The notes beneath the pieces are model-generated. The model did no database searches. It had not been told where the DNA came from and saw only the letters and a program-made list of their open reading frames with translations. From positions 434,001-498,000 of the forward strand of contig CAVRNR010000003.1 of assembly GCA_963722575.1 (NCBI GenBank): a stretch of DNA of 64,000 bases, in the 5' to 3' direction. Position numbers and translations under genes: made by a program. Shown here piece after piece: positions 52,111 to 61,322 of the stretch. Origin of the DNA: Fen-178 sp963722575 (GTDB lineage: Bacteria; Acidobacteriota; Terriglobia; Bryobacterales; Bryobacteraceae). How positions within the stretch are numbered: the first letter of the stretch is position 1; every line of letters starts with the position of its first letter.

Positions 52111-52620
52111 AATCTTTCTCGCTGCTCGCCTCCGCGCGGGCCGCGCAGGCCCCGCGGATCAGTCTTGCTACATCGCCGCCGACACCGCCGGCTCCGATAG
52201 GTGCGCGGCTGTACCAGGAATGTATCGTTTGCAGTATGGCCTGGGCTGGGCGCTGGATAAAGGTCTACAAGTACGGTGGTGGTACGTGATAGGTACCGGC
52301 GCCTAACTCAAGTTAGCCCGGAACGTGCCCGAGTCGGGTACTGGGTCGGCATCGGGCCCGGCCACCTATCGCCCTCGCCCCGCTTCTTGCCGCTCTGCGG
52401 ATAGGTCGTGAACGATCCGCTCCCGGGCGGCCGCTCGCAAGCCCTACCGCGCTGTGAATCTGCTTCCTCGTTTGCCGCCAATGCGCGGCGAACTGCCAAC
52501 CCGATCCGGGATAAATTTCAAAACGGGTTGGCGGCCGGCTTCCTGGCCGGGTATCGAAAACCGGGTGTCCCCGCAAACCATGTCGCCATGGCTTATCATT
52601 ATCTCTAGCCCAAGGTCCAA
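52111..52620. other. 510-bp region with no supported gene
   Basis: Frames here are short, rich in rare-type codons and lack homology, signal sequences or Shine-Dalgarno sites. A short inverted repeat CTAACT/AGTTAG with a two-base centre lies at about 52304-52317. The segment is the upstream region of the YvlD-type gene and may hold its promoter. Confidence 0.5.
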
Positions 52621-53001
52621 ATGTTGCACCTCATCGTGAGCTGGTTCGTAAGCGCCCTGGCGCTCTGGCTGGTGGCGCAGATCATCCCGGGGATCAAAGT
52701 CCGCGACTTCGGCGCGGCGCTGATCGCCACTATCGTGATCGCCATCGTCAATGCCACCATCGGGCCGGTGCTCAGGTTTCTGACCTTTCCCCTTACGTTT
52801 TTGACGCTGGGGCTCTTCCTGCTGGTGGTGAATGCCTTTCTGCTGAAGCTCGCTTCGCTCGTTACGCCGGGCTTCGCGGTCTACGGCTTTTGGTCCGCCG
52901 TGGCGGGGTCGCTGGTGCTGACCATCCTCACCGCCATTCTGCGTCACATCGTGTTGCTGCCCGGGCATCAGTGGACTCATTCCCTATGGAACACATGGTA
53001 G
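52621..53001 (+). CDS. YvlD-type (phage holin 4 superfamily) membrane protein
   Basis: The 126-residue protein has four predicted membrane helices and the typical start of this family (LIVSWFVSALALWLVAQIIPGIKV), then NATIGPVLRFLTFPLTFLTLGLF and a C-terminal helix. It is related to phage-holin-like proteins but is common in chromosomes, where its role is unknown. The end overlaps the glcE start by 16 bases, so the two are coupled. Confidence 0.85.
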   Translation: MLHLIVSWFVSALALWLVAQIIPGIKVRDFGAALIATIVIAIVNATIGPVLRFLTFPLTFLTLGLFLLVVNAFLLKLASLVTPGFAVYGFWSAVAGSLVLTILTAILRHIVLLPGHQWTHSLWNTW

Positions 53002-54152
53002 AAGCGCTCGCGCCCACCACCGCCGCGGAACTCGCGGAGGCGCTCCGCGATGCCGCCGCGCGCGGGCGCACCATCGCGCTTGCCGGGAATTCCAGCAAGC
53101 GGCGGATGGCCGGGCCAATCGAGCCCGCCGATGCCGCCATCGACACCTCCGCGCTGCGGCGCGTCATCGAATACGAGCCGCGCGACCTCACCATCGGCGT
53201 GGAAGCCGGCCTGCCGTGGAGCGATCTCACTGCCATTCTGGCCGCCAACCGCCAGATGATTCCGCTGGACCCCCCATTTGGCGACCGCGCCACCGTGGGT
53301 GGCGTCGTGGCCTCCAACTCCAGCGGCCCGCGGCGGCTGCTCTACGGCACCGCGCGCGACCTGGTGATCGGGATGCGGTTCGCCACCCTCGAAGGCAAGC
53401 TGGTGCAATCCGGCGGCATGGTGGTCAAGAACGTCGCCGGGCTGGATATGGCCAAGCTCATGATCGGATCGTTCGGCACGCTGGCCGCCATCGCCGCGGT
53501 CAATTTCAAACTCCAGCCGGCGCCGGAGTCCGAGCGCAGTTTTCTGCTCCCGTTCGATTCGCTCCCGGACGCCTTGGCCGCCAGCAGCCGGATTCTCGCC
53601 AGCGTGCTCCAGCCGGCCGCCGTCGATCTTCTGAACCCGGCGGCCGGGATGGCCTTCGGGCATCGCGCCTGGCTCCTGGCCGTTCGCGCCGGGGGCAGCG
53701 CGGCCTCTGTCAATCGCTACCATTACGAGTTGGCGCACATCGCCGGCCGCCTGGCGGTCGAAAACCCCTGCCCGGAGACCCTCTGGCGGGACGTCGAGAG
53801 CTTCACACCTCGTTTCCTCGACCGGCACGCCGGCGGCGCGGTGGTGCGCGCTTCGTGTACGCTGAAAGAGCTGGAAGGCGTCCTCGCATCGTTCGAAGGT
53901 CCGGCGCTGGCGCGCGCTGGTTCGGGAGTCTGTTACGGCTACTTCGAACAGTCGGAGGGAGCCGCAAGCTGGCTTTCAGCCGCCGCCGGGCGCGGATGGA
54001 AAACCGTCATCGAGTTTGCGCCGGAAGAGCGCAAGCATGCGCTTGAATTATGGCCGTCTCCGGGCGGCGATTTGGAAATCATGCGGCGCGTCAAGCTCCT
54101 GTTTGACCCCGCCAACCTTTTGAACCGTGGCCGACTGTATCGCCGTATCTGA
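52986..54152 (+). CDS. glcE: FAD-binding subunit of glycolate oxidase type, GlcE
   Basis: The 388-residue protein has an FAD-binding PCMH domain (about residues 5-180) with NSSKRRMAGP, GDRATVGGVVASNSSGPRRLLYGTARDLVIGMRFA, VVKNVAGLDMAKLMIGSFGTLAAI. The C-terminal part is short, as in GlcE. It forms a complex with GlcD and GlcF to oxidise glycolate or a related 2-hydroxyacid. The glcF gene follows with a 26-base overlap; glcD is not in the window. I chose the ATG at 52986. Confidence 0.88.
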   Translation: MEHMVEALAPTTAAELAEALRDAAARGRTIALAGNSSKRRMAGPIEPADAAIDTSALRRVIEYEPRDLTIGVEAGLPWSDLTAILAANRQMIPLDPPFGDRATVGGVVASNSSGPRRLLYGTARDLVIGMRFATLEGKLVQSGGMVVKNVAGLDMAKLMIGSFGTLAAIAAVNFKLQPAPESERSFLLPFDSLPDALAASSRILASVLQPAAVDLLNPAAGMAFGHRAWLLAVRAGGSAASVNRYHYELAHIAGRLAVENPCPETLWRDVESFTPRFLDRHAGGAVVRASCTLKELEGVLASFEGPALARAGSGVCYGYFEQSEGAASWLSAAAGRGWKTVIEFAPEERKHALELWPSPGGDLEIMRRVKLLFDPANLLNRGRLYRRI

Positions 54153-55449
54153 AAAAACCGGTGTGGGGCCGAGGCAGTTCGATCTCGACCGCTGCGTCCA
54201 CTGCGGGCTGTGCCTGAACGCCTGCCCGACCTACCGCGAGCTGGGGCTGGAAATGGATTCGCCGCGCGGCCGCATCTACCAGATGGTGCAGGTGGCCGAG
54301 GGCGCTCCCATCACGCCATCCTACATCCGCCACATCGACCTGTGCCTGGCCTGCCGCGGTTGTGAATCCGCCTGTCCCTCGGGCGTGCCGTACGGCCGCA
54401 TGGTGGAGGATGCGCGCGCGGAAATCGAAGCGCACGCCCAACCAGGTTGGCTCGCCAACTTGTGGCGCCGCTTCGTCTTCGGTCATTTGCTGGAATCGCG
54501 CACCACCATGACGGTAGCGGGCACGCTCCTCTACCTCTACCAGGCCAGCGGCTTGAAGAAGCTGGTGCGCGCCCTGGGCTTCCTCAAGCTCCTGGGCCGC
54601 CTGGGAGAGCTGGAACAAATCGCCCCGTCCGCCGACCCGCCCTTCTTTTTCAGCCAGATCGGCCGGACGTTTCCCGCCGAGGGGCGCCGCCAGTACCGCG
54701 TCGCATTTCTTACGGGGTGCATCGCCAACGTCTCGTTCGCGCGGCTGAACGAGGCGACCGTGCGGGTGTTGCGGAAGAATGGCTGCGAAGTGGTGACGCC
54801 CGCCGGCCAGGGTTGCTGCGGCGCTTTGCACCTGCATTCCGGTTTTCGCGAGGATGCCCGCCGGCTGGCTCGCCGCAACATCGATGCGGTGCTCGGTGGC
54901 GACGCCTTCGACGCCATCATTTCCAACGCCGCCGGATGCGGTTCCACGCTGAAGGAATATGGCGAGCTGCTCGCGGACGACCCCCAGTACGCCGCCAAAG
55001 CCCGGGAGTTTTCCAGCCTGATGCGCAACGTCACCGAGTTCCTCGCCTCCATCGAATTGAACCCCGATATGGCCCCCATAGACGCCACGGTCACCTATCA
55101 GGACTCCTGCCATCTGGCGCATGGCCAGCGCATCCGCACGGCCCCGCGCCAACTCCTGGCTGCGGTCCCCGGGCTGACATTTCGCGCCATGCCCTCTTCG
55201 GATGTCTGTTGCGGCAGCGCCGGCATCTACAACGTCGTCCAGAACGCCATGTCCATGCAAATTCTGGCGCACAAGATGGAGGCGGTGAATTCCACCGGCG
55301 CCGGCATCGTCGCCACGGCCAACCCGGGCTGCCTGCTCCAGCTTCAAGCCGGCGTGCGATTACACGGCAACGGCCAGCGCGTGATGCACGTGGTCGAGAT
55401 TCTCGACGAAGCCTACAGGAAGGTGGCGCAGGCAGTCCCGCCTGCGTAG
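54127..55449 (+). CDS. glcF: Iron-sulfur subunit of glycolate oxidase, GlcF
   Basis: The 440-residue protein has two [4Fe-4S] clusters (DRCVHCGLCLNACPTYRE near residue 22 and DLCLACRGCESACPSGVPYG near residue 71) and two CCG domains (GCCGALH near residue 235 and CHLAHG...CCGSAGIY near 335-365) that hold another iron-sulfur centre. It passes electrons from the flavin subunits to quinone. The GTG start at 54127 overlaps the end of glcE. The neighbour and motifs fit GlcF better than LutA or heterodisulfide reductase. Confidence 0.9.
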   Translation: MADCIAVSEKTGVGPRQFDLDRCVHCGLCLNACPTYRELGLEMDSPRGRIYQMVQVAEGAPITPSYIRHIDLCLACRGCESACPSGVPYGRMVEDARAEIEAHAQPGWLANLWRRFVFGHLLESRTTMTVAGTLLYLYQASGLKKLVRALGFLKLLGRLGELEQIAPSADPPFFFSQIGRTFPAEGRRQYRVAFLTGCIANVSFARLNEATVRVLRKNGCEVVTPAGQGCCGALHLHSGFREDARRLARRNIDAVLGGDAFDAIISNAAGCGSTLKEYGELLADDPQYAAKAREFSSLMRNVTEFLASIELNPDMAPIDATVTYQDSCHLAHGQRIRTAPRQLLAAVPGLTFRAMPSSDVCCGSAGIYNVVQNAMSMQILAHKMEAVNSTGAGIVATANPGCLLQLQAGVRLHGNGQRVMHVVEILDEAYRKVAQAVPPA

Positions 55450-55458
55450 CTGAATTCT

Positions 55459-56451
55459 TTACAGCAGCCGGAAGTTCACTTCAATGGTGGCGGCCACGGT
55501 GACGGGCTTGCCGTCCTTGTAGCCAGGCTTGAATTTCCACTGCCGCACGGCTTCGATGGCCTTTTCATCCAGACCCAGCCCCAGGCTGTGCTGCACCCGG
55601 ATGTTGGTGGCCTTGCCGCTGGGGTCGACTTCGATATACAGCAGCACGGTGCCCTGATACTTGGCTTTGCGGGCCTCTTCGGAGTACTCGGGCTCTTTCT
55701 TGTAGAGCAGGACCGGGGCCGTAACGCCGCCGCCCACGCGGTATACACCGCCGCCCACGCCGCCCCCCGAACCAGGGCCAAAACCGCCGCCGTTGCCCGA
55801 TCCCACGCCGCCGCCGGAACCAGAGCCGATGCCGCCGCCGGAGCCGGGACCGTTCGACGGAGGCCCAATCTTCGCCAGCGGGTCGCCATAAACCGACATA
55901 TTGACCTGCGGCAGGTTCACATCGGGAGGCGCGATAATGCTGGGCTCCATCGCCAGCTTGGGGTTCAGATTGTTATATACGGCCACTGGAGGGGTGAACT
56001 GCCGCAGCGACGCCTTCGGCAAGCGCCCCTTGCTGGCCGGCAAGGGAGACCGGTCGCCACCGCCGCCGCCGCCCTGCATGGTCTGGTTCTTCTGGGGCAT
56101 GTCGGGAGGGGCCAGATCGATCGGCGAGATCAGCGTAAAGGTCTGCTTGACTTTGTCTTGCACCGATTTGTTCGCCGCCAGAATGAACAATATCGTAACC
56201 ACCGTAATCTGGAAGCCGGTGGACATCATGAAGGACTTCTTCTGGCGGCCGTAGAGACCCCATATGTCCTTGACAGGCACTGGCTTAGAGGTCAATACGA
56301 GAGGCGGCAGCTTGGGTGGGTCGACGAGATCCTTGATGTTCCGGAACAGAGATCGAAACCACGGCTCTTCCACTCCCTCCACGAACAGGCGCGACAGATG
56401 ATCTTCTTCGGTGGTGGGGTGCAAATCGTGGGATTGCGACAGGTCAGCCAT
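55459..56451 (-). CDS. Energy transducer TonB with long N-terminal domain
   Basis: The 330-residue protein has about 70 residues before its single membrane helix (about 74-95, FQITVVTILFILAANK), unlike classical TonB, then a Pro/Gly-rich periplasmic spacer with repeats of the type GSGGGxG (about 205-230), and a C-terminal TonB domain with YSEEARKAKYQGTVLLYIEVDPSGKA and GLDEKAIEAVRQWKFKPGYKDGKPV. It transfers the energy of ExbBD to outer-membrane receptors. ExbB, ExbD and receptor genes are not nearby. Confidence 0.88.
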   Translation of the reverse strand: MADLSQSHDLHPTTEEDHLSRLFVEGVEEPWFRSLFRNIKDLVDPPKLPPLVLTSKPVPVKDIWGLYGRQKKSFMMSTGFQITVVTILFILAANKSVQDKVKQTFTLISPIDLAPPDMPQKNQTMQGGGGGGDRSPLPASKGRLPKASLRQFTPPVAVYNNLNPKLAMEPSIIAPPDVNLPQVNMSVYGDPLAKIGPPSNGPGSGGGIGSGSGGGVGSGNGGGFGPGSGGGVGGGVYRVGGGVTAPVLLYKKEPEYSEEARKAKYQGTVLLYIEVDPSGKATNIRVQHSLGLGLDEKAIEAVRQWKFKPGYKDGKPVTVAATIEVNFRLL

Positions 56452-56583
56452 CTTTATTCACCAGCCCTCGCCATTGGAGAACCGATATCTTCAAGTAGGA
56501 GGACGATTCCGGCAATCACCTCGTTACAAGTTTTAGACAACCCGCGCCCAGGAACCTCACCATAAGTGTACCACGGACTCTGG

Positions 56584-56607
56584 TGGGGCATGCTTTAGCT
56601 TGCCCAG
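56584..56607. repeat. 24-bp hairpin repeat, copy 2
   Basis: An exact copy, in the same orientation, of the sequence at 22965-22988. It lies 10 bases beyond the end of the acyl-CoA ligase/GNAT gene. Confidence 0.85.
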
Positions 56608-56616
56608 GAAAAAGCC

Positions 56617-59349
56617 CTACAGCTTGAATTCGGCGTGGACCACTTGGTCTTCCGGCGAGTGTTTCAGCGAAAACCCCAGCGATTCGCAGATCCGGATCAC
56701 GTTGCGGTTGTCCGGCAGAATCTCGGCTGACAGCTTGGTCAGCTTCTCATTGGCGCCAATGATGAGCAGCCGAGCCAGCAGTTCCTTGCCGAGCCCGCGG
56801 CCCTGCCAGTGGTCGCTCACCAGCACCGCGACTTCGGCCTCGGTGGTGCCGTGGATCTTGCTCATGCGGCCCACCGCCAGGATTTCCGACTCGCCGGTCT
56901 CGGCGTTGCGGCGCTCCGCCACCAGCGCCATTTCGCGATCGTAGTCGATGAAGCAGATGCGCGTCAGGCGTTCGTGCGTGGTACGCTGTTCGAGGTTCAT
57001 GAGGTGGAAATAGCGCAGGTAGACGCTGCGCTCGGAGAGCGTTTCGTGGAACCGCACCATGGCCGGCTCATCCTCCGGCCGGATGGGACGAATGGTCACC
57101 ACGCCGCCGTCCTTCATGGTCCACGGCGACACGTAGCGGGTGGGATAGGCGCGGATGGCGGTCTTCGGAATCTCGTCTTGCGCGACCTCGGGGCCGTACA
57201 CCACCACGCGCGCGTCCAGCGCGATCAGCCCGTCGGGAGAGGCCAGCAGCGGGTTGATGTCGATTTCCTTGATCCAGCGTTGCTCGGCCACCAGCGCGCT
57301 GAACCGCACCAGCAGCACTTCCAGCGCCGCCAGGTCCACCGGCTTCCGCCCGCGCACGCCCTTCAACGCCTTGTAGATCTTGGTCTGCTCCATCATGCGG
57401 CGTGCCAGCGTGGTATTGAGCGGCGGCAGCGCGAGAGCGCGGTCCTTGAATACCTCCACGAGCTGGCCGCCGGTGCCGAACAGCAGCACCGGTCCGAACT
57501 GCGGATCGAGGCTCGAGCCGATAATCAGCTCGTAGGCGTCCTTGAGCTTGATCATGGGCTGCACCGTCACGCCCTGGAAATGCTGGGCGCCGGCTTTCTC
57601 GGTGACGGAGGTCTGGATGGCGCGGAAGGCCCGCTCGACGGCCTCCCCACTGCCCAGGTTCAACTGCACGCCGCCTACATCCGTCTTGTGCGTGATGGTT
57701 TCCGAGTAGATCTTGAGCACCACCGGGTAGCCGATTTCATTGGCGGCTTTCACCGCCGCGCCGGCGTCCGCCGCAATGATGGTCTTGGCGACGGGAATGC
57801 CGTAAGCGCTGAGCACCTCCTTGGATTCGAACTCCGTCAGGACGGTGCGCCCCTCGCCGCGCGCCTTCTGGATGATTTCATCCGTGCGCTTGCGGTCGGG
57901 AGTCCAATCGGCGGAATCCTCCGGCATGGCCGGCGTCTCGTAGAGGGCTCTCAGGTTGTAGCTGTATTGCCACATGTAGTTGAAGGCTTTGGCGGCGGTA
58001 TCGGGGTATGCGAAGGTGGGAATGTTGGCGCGGTTGAGGATTTCCTCGCCGGCCGCCACGTCCACGCCGCCCATCCAGCTTGCCAGCAGCGGCTTGCCTT
58101 CCTGCTTGGCCAGCGGCTTGAGCTGCTCGGCGATCTGGGTAGGATCGGTCATGGCCTGCGGGGTGAGGATCACCAGCATACCGTCGCTGTTAGGGTCTTT
58201 ACCGGCAATCTCGAGGGCCTTGGCATAACGCTCGGGGGAAGCGTCGCCGATGATATCGACGGGGTTGTTGTGGCTCCAGGTAGGCGGCAGCACGGCGTTG
58301 TAGGCTTCCATGGCCTCGGGCGACAGCTCGGCCAGTTCGCCGCCGCCCATGATGAGGGCATCGGTGGCCAGCACGCCCGGCCCTCCGGCGTTAGTGACGA
58401 TAGTGAGGCGCGGCCCCTTGGGGCTGGGCTGTTTGGAGAGAACTTCGGCCATGTGAAAGAGGTCGGAAACGTTGTTGACCCGCAGCACGCCACAGCGGCG
58501 GAAGGCGGCTTCCAGCACTTCATCGCTGCCCGTCAGCGACCCGGTGTGCGAAGCGGCGGCCTTGGCGGCGGCAGCCGAGCGGCCCGGCTTGATGACGATG
58601 ATGGGCTTGTTGAGCGCCACTTCGCGCGCCGCCGACAGGAACGCCCGCGCATTGCCAATGCTCTCCATGTAAATGACGATGGAGCGGGTCTTGGGGTCGT
58701 TGCCCAAGTGGTAAATCAGGTCGCCCCAGCCCACGTCCACCATCGAACCGATGGAGACGAACGCGCTGAAGCCCACCATTTCCTTGAGGCTCCAGTCCAG
58801 CACCGCCGTGCACAGTGCGCCGCTCTGGCTGATGAACCCCACCGAGCCGGGCCGCGCGATGGTGGTGGCGAAGGTGGCGTTCATGCCCGAGAGTGGGGCC
58901 ATCACGCCCAGGCAGTTGGGGCCGATCACCCGAACCTTGCCCGCCTGCGCCTCTTCCAGCACGCGCCGCTCGATGGCCGCGCCTTCGGGGCCAATCTCCT
59001 TGAATCCGGCCGAAATGACAATCGCGGCGTGCACGCCGTTTTCGCCGCACTCGCGGATGATGCCCGGCACCGATGGAGGCGGAGTGATAATCACCGCCAG
59101 ATCCACCTGTTCCGGAATGTCCGTGATGGATTTATAGGCTCTCACACCCAAAACGCTGGGCCGCTTGGGATTGACCGGGTAAACGGTGCCGCCAAACGGG
59201 CTGGTGACCAGGTTCCAGAGCAACGTCCGGCCGACCGTGTTCTGAGTTTCCGTGGCGCCGACCACCGCGACGCTCTTCGGTGTAAAGAACACATCCAGAG
59301 GCTGGGTTCTCTTGTTCATCTTCTTGCGAGAGGGCTTTATTGCCTGCAT
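56617..59349 (-). CDS. Acyl-CoA ligase (NDP-forming)/GNAT acetyltransferase fusion, PatZ-like
   Basis: The 910-residue protein has a CoA-binding domain (about 20-150), a succinyl-CoA-ligase-like domain with ASHTGSLTGSD around H268, an ATP-grasp domain (about 490-720) with YPVVLKIYSETITHKTDVGGVQLNL, and a C-terminal GNAT domain (about 750-910) with VSDHWQGRGLGKELL, the acetyl-CoA loop. It resembles lysine acetyltransferase PatZ/Pat, which controls acetyl-CoA synthetase, and NDP-forming acetate-CoA ligases. The phospho-acceptor His of active ligases appears to be kept, so both activities are possible. A second ATG ten codons in (59319) is an alternative start. Confidence 0.9.
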   Translation of the reverse strand: MQAIKPSRKKMNKRTQPLDVFFTPKSVAVVGATETQNTVGRTLLWNLVTSPFGGTVYPVNPKRPSVLGVRAYKSITDIPEQVDLAVIITPPPSVPGIIRECGENGVHAAIVISAGFKEIGPEGAAIERRVLEEAQAGKVRVIGPNCLGVMAPLSGMNATFATTIARPGSVGFISQSGALCTAVLDWSLKEMVGFSAFVSIGSMVDVGWGDLIYHLGNDPKTRSIVIYMESIGNARAFLSAAREVALNKPIIVIKPGRSAAAAKAAASHTGSLTGSDEVLEAAFRRCGVLRVNNVSDLFHMAEVLSKQPSPKGPRLTIVTNAGGPGVLATDALIMGGGELAELSPEAMEAYNAVLPPTWSHNNPVDIIGDASPERYAKALEIAGKDPNSDGMLVILTPQAMTDPTQIAEQLKPLAKQEGKPLLASWMGGVDVAAGEEILNRANIPTFAYPDTAAKAFNYMWQYSYNLRALYETPAMPEDSADWTPDRKRTDEIIQKARGEGRTVLTEFESKEVLSAYGIPVAKTIIAADAGAAVKAANEIGYPVVLKIYSETITHKTDVGGVQLNLGSGEAVERAFRAIQTSVTEKAGAQHFQGVTVQPMIKLKDAYELIIGSSLDPQFGPVLLFGTGGQLVEVFKDRALALPPLNTTLARRMMEQTKIYKALKGVRGRKPVDLAALEVLLVRFSALVAEQRWIKEIDINPLLASPDGLIALDARVVVYGPEVAQDEIPKTAIRAYPTRYVSPWTMKDGGVVTIRPIRPEDEPAMVRFHETLSERSVYLRYFHLMNLEQRTTHERLTRICFIDYDREMALVAERRNAETGESEILAVGRMSKIHGTTEAEVAVLVSDHWQGRGLGKELLARLLIIGANEKLTKLSAEILPDNRNVIRICESLGFSLKHSPEDQVVHAEFKL

Positions 59350-59560
59350 GTCTTTCGGTATCCGCCTTTGATTCGAACGTGGCTGCGTTTAACGCCTCAC
59401 CACGTTCCGGAGTATTGAGTCTTAAACCAGTATAACCAGTATAATGCTGCACCTCGCTTTCCAAAATACCGCCTATTATTATCAGTAGGTTAGAGCGGGT
59501 CCGACGACGTTTCTGGGTGATATCGCGCAGTCCGTAGTCCCCACGCCGCAAGAAAGGCCG

Positions 59561-60283
59561 ATGTGCGATGATGTTGGACTTATGCCCAGTACACCGCACG
59601 CTGAAACACACTTCCAAGCCTCGGCGACCGTCCGGGACGTGGTGATCGGGATGTCGGACGGCCTGACGGTCCCGTTCGCCCTGGCCGCGGGACTTTCCGG
59701 GGCGGCCGCGGTCGCGTCTACCGGCATTATCGTCATCGCCGGGATGGCGGAGATCGCCGCCGGCTCCATCGCCATGGGCCTGGGCGGCTATCTGGCGGCG
59801 CGCACCGACCAGGACCACTACCGATCGGAGCGCGAGCGCGAGGTCCGCGAGACCGTCGAGGTGCCCGACAGGGAAACCGAGGAGGTGGCCGACGTTTTCC
59901 GCGGCTACGGCATGTCGGAGCAGGACATCGTACCGGCGGTCAGGGCGGTCTGCGCCGACCGGAAGCGCTGGGTCGATTTCATGATGCGCTTCGAGCTGGG
60001 CCTCGAAGAGCCCGACCCCAGCCGCGCGCGCAACAGCGCGGCCACCATCGCGGTTTCTTACATCCTGGGCGGCCTGGTGCCGCTGGCTCCCTACATGCTC
60101 GTCCGCCAACTCTACTCGGCGCTCTCCATTTCGGTGGTGGTGACCCTGCTGGCGCTCTTCGTCTTCGGCTACGTCAAAGGCAAGCTGACGGGCATTTCGG
60201 CCTTGCGCGGCGGCCTGCAAACGGTGACTATCGGGGGCCTGGCCTCGGCCGCCGCATTCGGCCTGGCGCGATGGATCGGTTAA
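59561..60283 (+). CDS. VIT1/CCC1-family transporter
   Basis: The 240-residue protein has five predicted membrane helices and the VIT signature: VRDVVIGMSDGLTVPFALAAGL, GMAEIAAGSIAMGLGGYLA with the metal-binding acidic residues, then a cytoplasmic helical domain rich in Glu/Asp (residues of about 95-150) and three more helices. It should export or sequester iron or manganese. The ATG at 59561 has a GAAAGG upstream; the ATG at 59582 is another option. Confidence 0.85.
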   Translation: MCDDVGLMPSTPHAETHFQASATVRDVVIGMSDGLTVPFALAAGLSGAAAVASTGIIVIAGMAEIAAGSIAMGLGGYLAARTDQDHYRSEREREVRETVEVPDRETEEVADVFRGYGMSEQDIVPAVRAVCADRKRWVDFMMRFELGLEEPDPSRARNSAATIAVSYILGGLVPLAPYMLVRQLYSALSISVVVTLLALFVFGYVKGKLTGISALRGGLQTVTIGGLASAAAFGLARWIG

Positions 60284-60327
60284 GCGGCTCGTTTTGATCC
60301 CTGATAGGATTGACAACAGAGGCGACC

Positions 60328-60618
60328 ATGACGCTCGATGAGCTGCGCGCCACCAAACGCGATGCGATCCTGACGATTGCCGCCAAGCACGGCGTGAGCG
60401 GAATTCGTGTGGTCGGTTCCTTCGCTCGGGGAGAGGCCCGGAATGACAGCGACCTCGACTTGCTTATCGAGGCGGGACCGGCCCGAACCCCCTTTTTCCC
60501 AGGCGGCTTCCTTGCCGGCCTGGAGGATGAATTAGGCCGTCCTGTTGACGTGGCGGAGGAGTGCGCCCTGCACAAGCTGATCCGGGACCAGGTGTTAAAC
60601 GAGGCCGTGCCTCTGTGA
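60328..60618 (+). CDS. MNT-type nucleotidyltransferase, antitoxin of a HepT module
   Basis: The 96-residue protein has the minimal nucleotidyltransferase motif VVGSFARGEARNDSDLDLLIE near residue 33, with the two catalytic Asp residues. In known MNT/HepT modules it neutralises the HepT RNase by adding AMP to a tyrosine near its catalytic motif. GAGG lies five bases before the ATG. Its stop overlaps the start of the broken hepT as GTGA. Confidence 0.85.
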   Translation: MTLDELRATKRDAILTIAAKHGVSGIRVVGSFARGEARNDSDLDLLIEAGPARTPFFPGGFLAGLEDELGRPVDVAEECALHKLIRDQVLNEAVPL

Positions 60619-60857
60619 AGAGCGACCGGCTTTAGGTCGAGCATATTCTGGAATGCATCGAACGAATACAGCGTTACTGCCAAGGTGGAGGCCCCTCGTT
60701 TCTGGAACAGGATGTGATCCAGGATGCCGTCTTACGGAACCTACAGGTTCTGGCGGAGTCGGCGAAGCGAGTGAGCGGAGAGTTGAAAGCTGCCCATCCG
60801 GAAATCGACTGGCATGGCATCGTGGGGTTCCGGGACGGTCTCCAGCCTTTAGTGTGA
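60615..60857 (+). pseudogene. HepT-like toxin gene, broken
   Basis: Read from GTG 60615, the frame has TAG at codon 7 (60633-60635), where relatives have tyrosine, and then reads VEHILECIERIQRYCQ, VIQDAVLRNLQVLAESAKRVS, AAHPEIDWHGIVGFRD, all clear HepT (DUF86) sequence. It ends at 60857 as GLQPLV instead of the catalytic motif (R-x4-6-H-x-Y), which is missing. Both ends are damaged, so the toxin is probably inactive while the antitoxin gene is intact. Confidence 0.82.
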
Positions 60858-60935
60858 TCCGGGGCCTGCTTGGCGCTGAAGCAACCTCACTGCTGCGTAC
60901 GAGAACAGGAAAGTGGTCTTGTCCGCCGCTTGCCC

Positions 60936-61322
60936 TCACACCTTCCGCACGGGCGCGGGACACTGAGCCACCAGCGGGTCGTTGGTCAGCAGTGTGATGC
61001 CCTCCACCATCGACTGCGCAACCAGGAGGCGGTCGAACGGGTCTTTGTGGATGGGCGGCAGGACATCGATGGCGACGGCGTGCTCGCTCGTGACCGGCAA
61101 CTCACCATAGCCGTTCTCCAGCAACCCCCGCCGCAGCAACCGCGCATCCACTTGGAAATTGTCCCGCCCGAGTCCGCTCTTGATGGCGATCTCCCACAGG
61201 CTGGCCGCACTGAACATCGGCTCGTTGCGCGGGTCGTCCAGCGACGCGCGCGCCGCTCGCGGCAAACGCTCGGGCTGACCGGCGGCCCATAGCAGGACGC
61301 GCGTATCCAGCAACAGTTTCAT
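60936..61322 (-). CDS. VapC-type PIN toxin
   Basis: The 128-residue protein begins MKLLLDTRVLLWAAG. The usual DTH is DTR, but the first Asp is kept. It then has FSAASLWEIAIKSGLG near residue 38, DPFDRLLVAQS near residue 94 and LLTND near residue 110, which complete the site. Its start overlaps the antitoxin stop as ATGA. A longer frame upstream is only open by chance. Confidence 0.87.
   Translation of the reverse strand: MKLLLDTRVLLWAAGQPERLPRAARASLDDPRNEPMFSAASLWEIAIKSGLGRDNFQVDARLLRRGLLENGYGELPVTSEHAVAIDVLPPIHKDPFDRLLVAQSMVEGITLLTNDPLVAQCPAPVRKV

Noticed and set aside
52046..52306. 86-codon plus-strand frame in the empty region
   Set aside because: No Shine-Dalgarno site, no homology, and odd composition; the opposite-strand small membrane ORF is more convincing over the overlapping part.
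52621..53001. Prophage holin
   Set aside because: The YvlD-type family is common in bacterial chromosomes and no other phage gene is nearby.
56809..59418. 869-codon plus-strand frame opposite the acyl-CoA ligase/GNAT gene
   Set aside because: The minus-strand product has complete family motifs; the plus-strand frame has no recognisable domain.
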